The position numbers and the translations under genes were made by a program. This document shows, piece after piece, positions 1 to 9,383 of a stretch of 64,000 nt of DNA (positions within the stretch are counted from its first letter, which is position 1; the number at the start of each line of letters is the position of its first letter). Source of the stretch: Polaribacter sp. Hel1_85 (GTDB lineage: Bacteria; Bacteroidota; Bacteroidia; Flavobacteriales; Flavobacteriaceae). The DNA lies in contig NZ_JPDS01000001.1 in NCBI RefSeq assembly GCF_000766795.1, positions 563,001-627,000 of the forward strand, read 5' to 3'. Below the pieces are notes generated by a model. That model did not search any database, was not told where the DNA came from, and was given only the letters and a program-made list of their open reading frames with translations.

Positions 1-181
1 AACACCTTTTATTTCGTTATTCTATCGTTTATTAAGAATCTCTGAATGAAGATAATTCATTATATAAAACAATTTTTAGTTATAATAATTAGCTCTTTTT
101 CACCATACAAATACTTCTAAAATATAGGTGGTTTAAGTTCTAACTCAAGAACAATTATTCAAATCTCTTTTTAATATAATT
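1..181. other. 5' intergenic region upstream of the metal-uptake operon
   Basis: AT-rich stretch before the first receptor gene. It holds no convincing reading frame. It should contain the operon promoter, but I found no exact TAnnTTTG box or clear operator palindrome, so none is annotated. Confidence 0.4.
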
Positions 182-2548
182 ATGTTTCAAAAAACATTAG
201 TATGGCTATTTATTAGTTTAAATACCATCGTATTTGCACAAAAAACGTATCAAGTAAAAGGTGTTGTATTAGACGCCATAACCCATCAACCATTAGAAGG
301 GGTATATATTATTGGTGATAATCTACATGCAGTAACTTCTGTAACAGGAGAGTTCAGCATTAATGGGGTATTAGAAGGAACCTACAATTTTAAAATTTCT
401 CATATAAGTTGTAAACATAAGGATATCACTGTTATAGTTGGTCCAGATATGCCGTTAATTAAAATTCTTTTAGATGAGTCTGATAATAAGCTTGATGAAA
501 TTCAACTTGTTGGAAAAACTAAAAAAAGGATCATTAAAGAAACACCAACAGTAACTGAGTTAGTTTCTAAAGATTTTCTTGTAAAAAATAGAGAAAATAG
601 TTTGATGCAAACCTTAAGTAAAATACCTGGAGTTAGTACCATTAAAATTGGTTCTGGTCAATCTAAACCAGTTATTAGAGGTTTAGGATTTAATAGAGTT
701 GTAGTAGTACAAAATGGTGTAAAGCATGAAGCACAACAATGGGGAAGTGATCATGGTTTAGAAATAGACCAATATGGAATTGAGAATATAAAAATAATAA
801 AAGGGGCTGCATCATTAGTTTATGGTTCAGATGCTATTGCGGGTGTAGTAGATATAGAACCTAATAAAGTTCCGCTAGAAAACTCTTTTAAAGGCGAAGT
901 AAATCTATTAGCAGAAAGCAATAATGATTTGTTAGGTATTTCTTTGGGCCTACAAAAGCGAAAAGAAAAATTGTTTTATCGTACGCGATTAACATTTAGA
1001 GATTATGCTGATTATAAAGTACCCACAGAAAAAATTAATTATGATAACTACATTTTTACATTACATGATCATAATTTAAGAAATACAGCAGGTACAGAAG
1101 CAAACGCAAACTTTAGTGTTGGTTATATTTCTAATAATGTTATATCAGAAACTTTTATAAGTAATGTATATGCTAAAAATGGTTTTTTTGCCAATGCACA
1201 TGGTTTAGAGGTTAGAATTTCTTCAATAGATTATGATGCTTCTAATAGAGATATTGATTTACCCTATCATACAGTAAATCATTTTAAAGTGATAAATAAT
1301 ACTTCAATAATATTTAATAATCATACACTACTTTTCGATATCGGATTTCAAAATAATAAGAGAGAAGAGTATACAGAACCAACATCTCATGGTTATATGC
1401 CAAAACCTTCTAATACTAAAGAGCGTGATTTTCATAAAAAAACATTCTCATTAAATATTAAAGATACTTTTAAACCTAATGGAAACCACATTATTGTTGC
1501 GGGTATAAATACCGAATACCAAGATAATAATATTGCTGGTTGGGGATTTTTAATACCAGCATATAATCGTTTTACCATTGGTGGTTTTGCTTTTGACACC
1601 TTCAAAATTAATTCTGATTTTCATCTTTTAGCAGGTATACGTTACGATTATGGAGTTATAGAAAGTAAAGCTTATAATGATTGGTTTCAATCTTCTGTTG
1701 ATAATGAAGATGGTTCCACCTCATTAATTTATTTACAAAGATCTCAAAACAAAACACTAGATTTTGGAAACATTAGTGCATCAGTAGGTATAAGTTATAT
1801 AAACAACAAAACTACGTATAAAGCTAATATTGGTAAAAGCTTTAGAATGCCTTTGGCAAATGAATTGGCATCAAATGGTGTTAATTATCACATGTATCGT
1901 TACGAAAAAGGGAATATCAATTTAGAACCAGAAGAATCGTATCAATTAGATCTCGATATTAGTCATCAATTTAAAAATAGTAGTATAGGTGTGAGCCCAT
2001 TTGCTAATTATTTTGAAAACTACATCTATTTAAATCCAACATCAAACTATTTTCAAACCCAACAGATATACGAATACACCCAAGCTAAAGTAGTACGATT
2101 TGGAGGAGAACTTAGAGCTACAACTACCATTTTTGAAAACTTACAATTAAACGCTTCGACAGAATATGTATATTCTAGACAAACAAGTGGACCTAAAAAA
2201 GATTTTACGTTACCATTTTCTCCACCTTTTTCTACATTATTATCAGCTAATTATCAATTTAACGACTTCCGTTTTTTGAAAGAACCACAAATTTCTGCTG
2301 ATTTTAGAATTACTGCAGACCAAAATGAAATTGTACCACCAGAAGAAGTAACAAGTGGTTATCAAGTACTAAACATGTCTTTTTTAGCTACAATTGCTGC
2401 ATTTAACAAAAGCACCCCTTTGCAATTAAAATTAAAACTTAACAATGTATTCGACACCAAATATTATAACCATACAAGTTTTTACCGCCTAATAGATGTA
2501 CCAGAAGCTGGTAGAAACATATCAATAGCATTAACTCAAACCTTTTAA
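182..2548 (+). CDS. TonB-dependent receptor, probable metal (zinc-type) receptor
   Basis: 788-residue outer-membrane receptor. A signal peptide (about residues 1-19) is followed by a carboxypeptidase-D-like regulatory domain (about 20-110), a plug domain (about 120-230, containing the motif PVIRGLGFNRVVV and ending near YGSDAIAGVVDI) and a beta-barrel ending in an aromatic residue (TQTF). Extracellular-loop regions are rich in His (for example HDHN, AHGLEV, NHFKV, TSHGY, RDFHKK), as in ZnuD-type zinc receptors. Its own downstream neighbours are two His-rich lipoproteins, a MerC-like membrane protein and a zinc-type FolE, which together suggest transition-metal uptake. Family assignment as a TonB receptor is certain; the substrate is inferred from context and His content only. 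Confidence 0.9.
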   Translation: MFQKTLVWLFISLNTIVFAQKTYQVKGVVLDAITHQPLEGVYIIGDNLHAVTSVTGEFSINGVLEGTYNFKISHISCKHKDITVIVGPDMPLIKILLDESDNKLDEIQLVGKTKKRIIKETPTVTELVSKDFLVKNRENSLMQTLSKIPGVSTIKIGSGQSKPVIRGLGFNRVVVVQNGVKHEAQQWGSDHGLEIDQYGIENIKIIKGAASLVYGSDAIAGVVDIEPNKVPLENSFKGEVNLLAESNNDLLGISLGLQKRKEKLFYRTRLTFRDYADYKVPTEKINYDNYIFTLHDHNLRNTAGTEANANFSVGYISNNVISETFISNVYAKNGFFANAHGLEVRISSIDYDASNRDIDLPYHTVNHFKVINNTSIIFNNHTLLFDIGFQNNKREEYTEPTSHGYMPKPSNTKERDFHKKTFSLNIKDTFKPNGNHIIVAGINTEYQDNNIAGWGFLIPAYNRFTIGGFAFDTFKINSDFHLLAGIRYDYGVIESKAYNDWFQSSVDNEDGSTSLIYLQRSQNKTLDFGNISASVGISYINNKTTYKANIGKSFRMPLANELASNGVNYHMYRYEKGNINLEPEESYQLDLDISHQFKNSSIGVSPFANYFENYIYLNPTSNYFQTQQIYEYTQAKVVRFGGELRATTTIFENLQLNASTEYVYSRQTSGPKKDFTLPFSPPFSTLLSANYQFNDFRFLKEPQISADFRITADQNEIVPPEEVTSGYQVLNMSFLATIAAFNKSTPLQLKLKLNNVFDTKYYNHTSFYRLIDVPEAGRNISIALTQTF

Positions 2549-2609
2549 TAATTCAAAAACCAAAACAATGAAAACAATCAATTTAAACCTTAAATCAAAT
2601 TTAAAAACA

Positions 2610-3440
2610 ATGAAAACAAATTTTAAACTTTTAGCCATTATTGCATTTTTTGGAATCGCATTAACATCTTGTAGTAGCGATGACGATGGACCAACATATG
2701 CTGCACCAGTAATTTCTAATTTTGAACTAGGAATAGGGGATAGCCACGTTGCATACTTAGGTTCTGATATTCATATAGAAGCCGATGTTGTTGCAGAAGG
2801 AAAAATAAGTACTATTACTGTAGAAGTACATAATGAAGAAGATCCTGATGGATGGGAATATGAATATACCTATGAAGAATTTTCGGGCTTATTGAATACC
2901 ACGTTCCACAAACATGTTGAAGTTCCTGCTGATATAGCTGAAGGTGATTATCACTTTCATTTTATAGTTACTGATATGGAAGGAAATCAAACAATAATAG
3001 AAGAAGAAGAATTAGAAATTCAAGAACTTATTGATGATGAAAGCCCTGTTATTTCAATAACAACGAGTCCTGCAGACGGAGCTTCTTTTAGTACAGGAGA
3101 AACTATAAGTATCTCAGGAACTATAACAGATAACTTTGCATTGTCTGGTATGATAGTGGCATTAGTAAGAACAGAAGATAACATTACAGATGCAAATGTA
3201 GGAGGCTCTAATACATCTGTAATTGTAATGATGCATACTCATGATTTTACAGATCCAGATGAAGTTGATTTTACTGCTTCTATCAATGTAGGCGCTACAA
3301 TGGATAATAATATGACACCAGCAGTAATTTCAGGTGATAATGCGTGGCAAACTGGTAGCTACTATATTTTAATTAAAACAAGTGATGCTAATGGTAATGG
3401 TGCAATTTCTGCTCATTACCCAATTAACATCAGTCTTTAA
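2610..3440 (+). CDS. DUF4625 lipoprotein, His/Asp/Glu-rich
   Basis: Secreted lipoprotein of 276 residues when started at the ATG at 2610; an upstream in-frame ATG at 2568 would add 14 residues before the signal peptide and is less likely. The signal peptide ends in the lipobox LTSC followed by SSDDD, which is typical of surface-directed Flavobacteriia lipoproteins. Two immunoglobulin-like DUF4625 domains follow (about 30-140 and 145-276). Acidic and His clusters (HFHF near the end of domain 1, MMHTHD in domain 2) could bind a divalent metal. It lies 61 bp after the receptor and is probably its surface partner. The function of DUF4625 is not established; metal capture is inference. Confidence 0.8.
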   Translation: MKTNFKLLAIIAFFGIALTSCSSDDDGPTYAAPVISNFELGIGDSHVAYLGSDIHIEADVVAEGKISTITVEVHNEEDPDGWEYEYTYEEFSGLLNTTFHKHVEVPADIAEGDYHFHFIVTDMEGNQTIIEEEELEIQELIDDESPVISITTSPADGASFSTGETISISGTITDNFALSGMIVALVRTEDNITDANVGGSNTSVIVMMHTHDFTDPDEVDFTASINVGATMDNNMTPAVISGDNAWQTGSYYILIKTSDANGNGAISAHYPINISL

Positions 3441-3461
3441 ATAAATAAAATGAGTTTATTG

Positions 3462-3483
3462 GAGACCTCTTTACGGAGGTCTC
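3462..3483 (+). terminator. Intra-operon hairpin between the two DUF4625 genes
   Basis: Perfect 8-bp inverted repeat (GAGACCTC / GAGGTCTC) with a 6-base loop. It lacks a strong T run after the stem, so it is more likely an attenuator or mRNA-stability stem than a full terminator. Confidence 0.5.
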
Positions 3484-3505
3484 TATAACTCTAAAACACA
3501 AAATT

Positions 3506-3985
3506 ATGAAAACAATAAAATTAGGATTCATAGCAAGTTTAATGCTATTATTAGTAGCATCTTGTTCTAGTGAAGACGATAACGAAAAGGATTTACAAAA
3601 ACCTACAATTTCATTAAATTATGATGCTGGTTTTCCGAAAGCATGTGAAGTATTGACTAAAGGAGAAACGTATCATTTTAAAGCACAAGTAACTGACAAT
3701 TTAGAATTAGCTGCTTACAGTATAGATATACACAATAATTTTGATCATCATACGCATGATGACCAAGAAGCAACTTGTGATTTAGGAACTATAAAAGATC
3801 CTGTTAATCCATTTATATTTATTGAAAACTATAGTATAGACCAAGGATTAACATCATACGAAATAAACGTTAGCATTACGATACCAAACACTATTGATAC
3901 TGGTGATTACCATTGCTCTTTTTCTGTAACCGATGTTACAGGTTGGCAAAGTGTAACCTCAATGGATATAAAAATTGTAGAATAG
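3506..3985 (+). CDS. DUF4625 lipoprotein, single domain
   Basis: 159-residue lipoprotein: signal peptide with lipobox VASC at about residues 17-20, then SSEDDN and one DUF4625 domain. The stretch HNNFDHHTHDD (about residues 77-87) packs four His and several Asp into one loop, and Cys residues occur nearby (KACEV, ATCDL, YHCSF), so a metal site is plausible. It is the shorter paralogue of the preceding gene, 65 bp downstream and separated by a hairpin. Same operon as the TonB receptor and the MerC-like gene. The role is inferred. Confidence 0.8.
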   Translation: MKTIKLGFIASLMLLLVASCSSEDDNEKDLQKPTISLNYDAGFPKACEVLTKGETYHFKAQVTDNLELAAYSIDIHNNFDHHTHDDQEATCDLGTIKDPVNPFIFIENYSIDQGLTSYEINVSITIPNTIDTGDYHCSFSVTDVTGWQSVTSMDIKIVE

Positions 3986-4010
3986 TTCAACTAATTATTT
4001 CATAAAAATA

Positions 4011-4415
4011 ATGATATTAATAAATCAAAAACCAGACAGTATTGGAGCTATTTCAAGTACACTCTGTTTGATACATTGTGTTGCTACCCCATTTATTTTT
4101 ATTACACAAAGCTGTACCATGACTTGTTGTGATGGAGCGCCTTCTTGGTGGAAAATTATAGACTATTTTTTCTTAGTAATTTCATTTTTCGCAGTGTATC
4201 GTTCTACACAAACAACTTCTAGTAAATGGGTAAAACCTGCTTTATGGTTCAGTTGGTTTACTTTGTTTATAATCATTATAAACGAAAAAGTAGCATGGTT
4301 TTCTTTAAATGAAAAAGCTATTTATGTATCTGCACTAGCCTTAATATTATTACACCTATACAATAAAAAGTATTGCCAATGCAATACGACTAAATGCTGC
4401 ACAAATGAAGGATAA
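4011..4415 (+). CDS. MerC-domain inner-membrane protein
   Basis: 134-residue protein with four predicted membrane segments, resembling the MerC family of small mercury/metal membrane proteins. The first helix carries the paired-Cys signature of the family (STLCLIHCVATP), a second Cys cluster TMTCC follows, and the C-terminal tail is Cys-rich (CQCN, KCC). It starts 25 bp after the DUF4625 gene and its last 11 bp overlap the start of folE, so the two are translationally coupled. In this context it is more likely to handle a nutritional metal than mercury; no MerA, MerR or MerP is present. The metal is not determinable from sequence. Confidence 0.8.
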   Translation: MILINQKPDSIGAISSTLCLIHCVATPFIFITQSCTMTCCDGAPSWWKIIDYFFLVISFFAVYRSTQTTSSKWVKPALWFSWFTLFIIIINEKVAWFSLNEKAIYVSALALILLHLYNKKYCQCNTTKCCTNEG

Positions 4416-5062
4416 AGAACAAATTGATATCGAAGGAGATAATCATTTTTCATCAAACATTAAAACTCCTTTACGGGCTGATGCATTCGATAAATCGGAT
4501 GATGAAAAAATAAAGAATATACAACATCATTTTAAAATGATCATGGAAGAAATGGGGCTCGATTTAACGGATGATAGTTTGTCTGGAACTCCATATCGTG
4601 TTGCAAAGATGTACATAAAAGAATTGTTTTATGGCTTAAACCCAGCAAACAAACCTAAACTTTCAGTCTTTGATAACAAGTACGGATATAAAAAAATGTT
4701 GATTGAACAGAATATCACTATAGATTCTGCTTGCGAACATCACTTTCTACCAATAGTTGGTTTTGCAAATGTAGCATACATTCCAAAAGACAAAGTAATT
4801 GGACTCTCAAAAATTAATCGTTTGGTAGATTATTATGCACGCAGACCACAAGTACAAGAAAGGTTGGTACTTCAAATTTTAAATGATTTACAAGAGGTTT
4901 TAGATACACAAGATGTTATTTGTCTCAGTAACAGCAAAACACCTTTGTGTTTCCTCTAGAGGTATAAAAGACCAAAGTAGTTATACTACAACTTTAGAAT
5001 ATGGTGGTTCTTTTTCTGAAACTGCAATTAGAAATGAGTTTTTAAAAATAATCATAAAATAA
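4405..5062 (+). pseudogene. folE: GTP cyclohydrolase I (FolE), frameshifted near its C-terminus
   Basis: FolE converts GTP to 7,8-dihydroneopterin triphosphate, the first step of folate/tetrahydrobiopterin synthesis. The intact part (184 codons, to the stop at 4957-4959) contains the zinc ligands in CEHHFLP and the signature GLSKINRLV. At 4924-4927 the frame shifts: dropping one base restores KHLCVSSRGIKDQ (third zinc ligand Cys) and EYGGSF and runs to a stop at 5060-5062, giving about 218 residues, the usual FolE length. As written the product lacks the third zinc ligand and should be inactive. This is either a real pseudogene or a sequencing error. It overlaps the MerC-like gene by 11 bp; extra FolE copies in metal-starvation operons are known in other bacteria. 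Confidence 0.85.
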
Positions 5063-5629
5063 ATATACATCTCTAATTATCTGTAAAATAACATCATTAG
5101 GATTTTATCGAATACGCGATTTTTAATACAGCCCAAAAAGGTTAGCTTTTATTTTGGCGCTGGCAAAGCGGTTGGATATTGTGTTTAAAAATAAATGCCA
5201 TATAAGGCATTTAAATTTTTAAAAAGCAATCGAGCGCATTGGCATGCGGCTATTTTACATAACGGCTAATTATAGATACAAATTTTTTTTAAACGCTGCG
5301 AAGCAAACCGCTTAATAGTTTAATGACCCAAGTTCCAATTATACTAATGAAAACGAATGCTTCTGGGATATTTTACATAATACTACATTATAGCTATCAA
5401 ATGGACTTCTCTCATAAAATACCAATGATAACATTTGTACTATAATGTTCTGCGTGGCGCCTGTCCCGTTCTTGAAACGGGATTACTTTGCTTTGGTAAA
5501 AAGCGATATTATTACACAATTTTTATTTTATTTTTTTCTTCTAAAAACTTTCTTTAAAAATGTAATGGAATACGCTTTTTACGAAACGACGATAGGAGAG
5601 TAGTGAAATGTGTATAAAATGGAAAATCA
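5063..5629. other. Intergenic region filled by modular repeat copy 1
   Basis: About 570 bases with no believable gene. Almost all of it (5100-5618) belongs to the modular repeat described separately; the rest is AT-rich spacer. Confidence 0.7.
5100..5618 (+). repeat. Modular intergenic repeat, copy 1 (blocks D, E, F)
   Basis: Shares long near-identical blocks with 12218-12545 and 15878-16195. Block D (5105-5280) has ATTTTGGCGCTGGCAAAGCG and AAAAAGCAATCGAGCGCA; block E (5322-5405) has TGACCCAAGTTC and CTGGGATATTTTACATAATA; block F (5438-5618) has TTACTTTGCTT and ACGCTTTTTACGAAACGACG. Internal hairpins lie at 5107-5120, 5192-5213 and 5465-5481. No transposase is present. Confidence 0.75.
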
Positions 5630-6853
5630 TTACTTACTATACTCAATAAAAACATTCCCATTTACAAGTCGATTTTCATTATCTATTCCAGAAAACACAC
5701 CAGTTTGATTGTATTTTTTACCTTTTAAATAATACGTTTTTAGATAAAAATTTACTCTTTCTAGAGCAATAATTCCTGAAAAATTAAATCTAAAGTTAAT
5801 TATGGATCCTTTGTTTAGTAGCTCAATTCTATCTTTTTCGATATAAACATTTTCTGTAAGTGTCTCTATTTTATAGTTAGTTGCTACAATTTCAAACTTT
5901 AAATGTTCTTTAAAACCATTTTCAAATTGAAAAGTTATGTCATAAATACCAGGAATGTTATAATAGATAGATGCATAAGGGCTTTTATTTGATAGTTCTA
6001 AAAAATGTTTTCCAACAATACTTTCATTAACAATCCGTTTATTTCTAATTTCTAAGGCTATATATGCTGGTATATTTGGATCTTTTGATTTTTCCTCCAT
6101 CTCTTCTTTACTCTTGCATTTTTCTAAAATAGAACGACCCGCTACTGGATTTGTATAAATATCAAATGCACAATAGGTACCAACTAAATAATTTATATTT
6201 GAAGGTGTTTTATGACCAATGTAATAGATCTCACTTGAACCTTCAATATATTTTGTCCCCGAAAGTGTTTTGGTTCTAATATATAAGGTATCTCCTTGCC
6301 GTGCAATATTACCATGACTGTAATGTTCTCTCATAGAACCATCATCAAGTGGATATATGAAAAAGTGCTGAATTTTTTTCCAATTATTTGAAATAATGGT
6401 TTTTCCTTTTAAAATGATGTTGTCTTCACCAAAGTAATAGTTTAAATAATAATAAGAAGTATTCGATTTATCTTTGTGAATTAAGGCAGATTGTTTTTCA
6501 TTTTCATCTTTACTTAACTTATTGTCATCTAAAAATTTTTCAAAATCCTCATAACCAATATACAATAGAAGAACAGATTTGTAATAGTCATTTAATTTAA
6601 TAACTGACTTTCCTTTTTCTAATTCTCGTGATTTATCATATAAATATTTTCCATTGATAAATTCAGTTCCAATTTCTTCAAAATCTTTCTTTAAACTGGG
6701 TTTGCTTTCATTAAAAGCTCCGTACCCGAATAGTTGAAAAGTTTTAGGCGTTTTTTTAAGATTATGCTTCTTTTTAAAAGTGTCATAAATGACTTCTAAT
6801 AATAATTTAAAATATTCTGATGTTAATAATAATGAAGTTCTTTTTTCTTCCAT
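5630..6853 (-). CDS. Uncharacterised 407-residue cytoplasmic protein
   Basis: Not recognised. No signal peptide or membrane segment. An N-terminal, Lys-rich, mostly helical part (about 1-130) is followed by a central beta-rich part (about 135-290) with a Tyr-rich start (SYYYLNYYFG) and the segment GTYCAFDIYTNPVAGRSILE, then a C-terminal Ig-like beta region (about 300-407). It stands alone on the minus strand, facing away from the TonB receptor at 6976, and its stop lies only 11 bases from repeat copy 1. The three-part architecture and isolation next to repeats fit an accessory or defence-type gene, but no catalytic motif was identified and no function is claimed. Confidence 0.7.
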   Translation of the reverse strand: MEEKRTSLLLTSEYFKLLLEVIYDTFKKKHNLKKTPKTFQLFGYGAFNESKPSLKKDFEEIGTEFINGKYLYDKSRELEKGKSVIKLNDYYKSVLLLYIGYEDFEKFLDDNKLSKDENEKQSALIHKDKSNTSYYYLNYYFGEDNIILKGKTIISNNWKKIQHFFIYPLDDGSMREHYSHGNIARQGDTLYIRTKTLSGTKYIEGSSEIYYIGHKTPSNINYLVGTYCAFDIYTNPVAGRSILEKCKSKEEMEEKSKDPNIPAYIALEIRNKRIVNESIVGKHFLELSNKSPYASIYYNIPGIYDITFQFENGFKEHLKFEIVATNYKIETLTENVYIEKDRIELLNKGSIINFRFNFSGIIALERVNFYLKTYYLKGKKYNQTGVFSGIDNENRLVNGNVFIEYSK

Positions 6854-6975
6854 AAAAATTCTTAAAAATTAATGTAAAATTATTAAAAATATTTTTAATA
6901 ATTAAAATGAACAGGAATTAAGATTTGTAGATTACATTTACATTATAAAATTAACACTTATATAACATATATATT

Positions 6976-9315
6976 ATGAAACAAAGTATTTTATTATTGT
7001 TCTTATTAATAAGTACAATATCTTTTTCACAAAATAGAGTTACAGGTAAAGTTACAGATACCTATGGAGAACCTATTCCTGGAGTAAGTATCGCCATTAA
7101 GGGTACAACTTTTGGTATAAGTACAGATTTTAATGGAAATTATCAAATAAGAACAACAGATGCAAATACTGTTTTAGTATTTTCATTTATTGGTTTTAAA
7201 GAACAGACCATTACTGTTGGAGATAAAAAAATAATAAATGTACAATTAAAAGAATCTAACGAATCTTTAGATGAAGTAGTTGTTAAAGGTTTTTCTGGAG
7301 TTATTGGAAAATCTAGAAAACGTACATCATCGATACAAATTACACCAGAATCTGTAACAGCTTTAAATGCGAAAGGTATTGAAAACGCAGGTATTATAGA
7401 TGTTAGTTCATTTTCTGCTTTAGTTCCTAATTTAAAGTTTAACACTTCACAAGAAATTGGTTTAAATACCATAACTATTAGAGGTATTTCGCAAGTAAGG
7501 GGAGGAGATGCTCCTTTAGCTTTTGTAATTGATGGTGTTACAATACCAGATCCAAGTTTATTAAGTCAAGAATTATATGACTTAGCATTAATTGAAGTTG
7601 TAAAAGGTCCTCAAGGTGCTTTATATGGGAAAAATGCAATTGGAGGTGCTGTAAATATTTATACGAAAGAACCTACAAATAAAATGGCTAACAAAATAAA
7701 GTTAGGCGTTGGAAATGGTGGTCAAAAAGAAGTGCAATTTATTTCTTCTGGAGCTTTAAAAAAAGACAAAATATTTTATCGTTTTTCTACTCAATATAAA
7801 GATTTTGATGGTTTATTTACCAATGATTTTTTAAATGAAAAAGTAGATTTTAGAACAGATGTTAATGTTAGAGGACAAATTAAAGCTAGAATTTCTAATG
7901 ATTTTAGTGTAACAGGTACTTATCAGTATTTTGATTTAAAAGGAGGTGCAGCCTATTATGCCGTAAATCCAATCGGTTTTGAAGGCGAATTTCCTGGTGG
8001 AGTAATGGATCCAAATCCAACAAATGATAACAATGTAATTGTAGCGGATGTATTAGGTAAATCGGATATGAAAAATAATTACGGAAACATAAAAATGGAA
8101 TATAAATTTGAAAACATGAGTCTTCAAAGTATCACTTCTTTTAACAATGTTGAAAAAACAATGAATGGAGATCTCGACTTTTTGGATTTTGATTTATTTA
8201 CACAAAACAGAGTTACTAAAACAACTACTTTCAATCAAGAAATTAGATTAAATAATAAAAACACCGACACAAAATTTGATTGGAGTATAGGTGGTTTTTA
8301 TCAAAATACAGAAAAAGATCTTCTAGAAAATGGAACTTATGAAAGTGACCCTTATCCAGTTGCAGACTATGTAAATACAACAGAAACAATTGCACTTTTT
8401 GGGTTTGCAGATTATAAATTGACAGACAAATTAACTGCATCTGCTGGTTTTAGATATGATATGGATAAATTTAGTCAAGACGATACGCTTTTTGAAACAG
8501 CATCATCTAGAACTAACAATGTTTTTCAACCAAAAGCATCACTATCATATCAAGCTACAAAAAATATTCTTTTCTATGCTAATTACGGTAAAGGATATAG
8601 AACTGGAGGTTATAATGCGCAAGCAACAGGTCTTTTTAATAGAGAATTTAAAGATGAAACCTCAGAGAATTATGAGCTAGGTTTTAAAACAACTTCATGG
8701 AATGATCGATTTATTTTTAACGGTTCTGTATTTACTACCAGAATGAATAATCAACAACAATATATTTTGGATTTAGATACTTTTATTGCAGGTGTTTACA
8801 ATTATAATGATAGTAAATTTGTTGGATTTGAGCTAGAGTCTCGCTTACGTCTTACAAACTTTTTAGATGCTTTTGCAAGTTACGGATATACTAAGACCGA
8901 AATAATAGATGGTGGTAAAGTTGGTGGTGATGATGGTAATACAACAGATAACACAGTCTATAATGGTAATAAAACACCTTTTGTGCCAGTTGATAATTTT
9001 AGTATTGGATTAGAATCTTCTTTTAAAATAAACGAAGAATTAAAATTTAACGGTTTTTTAAACCTAGATACTACGGGAGAAACATATTGGCATGAGAGCA
9101 ACAGAGATGACTTTACTACAGCTGCATATTCTTTATTAGGAGCTAGAATTGGATTAGAATATAAAAACTGGAAATTAGATTTTTGGGGTAAAAACTTAAC
9201 AGATAAATTATATTATCAAGAATTTTCTCCAGGAGAATTTGTGGGTAGCCCTGATGATGTAGCTTGGAGAGGTAGACCTTTAACTGTTGGTACTTCTATT
9301 TCAGTAAAATTTTAA
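6976..9315 (+). CDS. TonB-dependent receptor of a putative N-heterocycle uptake cluster
   Basis: 779-residue outer-membrane receptor: signal peptide (1-18), carboxypeptidase-like regulatory domain (about 20-105), plug (about 115-235, with TITIRGIS and YGKNAIGGAVNIYT) and barrel ending in SVKF. It lacks the features of SusC/RagA glycan receptors and has no SusD partner. It is followed after a terminator-like hairpin by an M29/NicX-like enzyme and an NCS1 permease, so it may import a small nitrogenous compound or a siderophore-like carrier. Family certain, substrate inferred from neighbours only. Confidence 0.9.
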   Translation: MKQSILLLFLLISTISFSQNRVTGKVTDTYGEPIPGVSIAIKGTTFGISTDFNGNYQIRTTDANTVLVFSFIGFKEQTITVGDKKIINVQLKESNESLDEVVVKGFSGVIGKSRKRTSSIQITPESVTALNAKGIENAGIIDVSSFSALVPNLKFNTSQEIGLNTITIRGISQVRGGDAPLAFVIDGVTIPDPSLLSQELYDLALIEVVKGPQGALYGKNAIGGAVNIYTKEPTNKMANKIKLGVGNGGQKEVQFISSGALKKDKIFYRFSTQYKDFDGLFTNDFLNEKVDFRTDVNVRGQIKARISNDFSVTGTYQYFDLKGGAAYYAVNPIGFEGEFPGGVMDPNPTNDNNVIVADVLGKSDMKNNYGNIKMEYKFENMSLQSITSFNNVEKTMNGDLDFLDFDLFTQNRVTKTTTFNQEIRLNNKNTDTKFDWSIGGFYQNTEKDLLENGTYESDPYPVADYVNTTETIALFGFADYKLTDKLTASAGFRYDMDKFSQDDTLFETASSRTNNVFQPKASLSYQATKNILFYANYGKGYRTGGYNAQATGLFNREFKDETSENYELGFKTTSWNDRFIFNGSVFTTRMNNQQQYILDLDTFIAGVYNYNDSKFVGFELESRLRLTNFLDAFASYGYTKTEIIDGGKVGGDDGNTTDNTVYNGNKTPFVPVDNFSIGLESSFKINEELKFNGFLNLDTTGETYWHESNRDDFTTAAYSLLGARIGLEYKNWKLDFWGKNLTDKLYYQEFSPGEFVGSPDDVAWRGRPLTVGTSISVKF

Positions 9316-9345
9316 AATGCTCCATTTTAGTTTAATTAATTACCA

Positions 9346-9373
9346 AGAGGGAGCAAAAGTTCCCTCTTTTTTT
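9346..9373 (+). terminator. Rho-independent terminator after the receptor
   Basis: Stem AGAGGGA / TCCCTCT with an 8-base loop followed directly by a T run. It would make receptor transcript more abundant than the two downstream genes unless read through. Confidence 0.8.
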
Positions 9374-9383
9374 CACACTATTT

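Noticed and set aside
4011..4415. Mercury-resistance operon
   Set aside because: Only a MerC-like membrane protein is present; merA, merR, merT and merP are missing.
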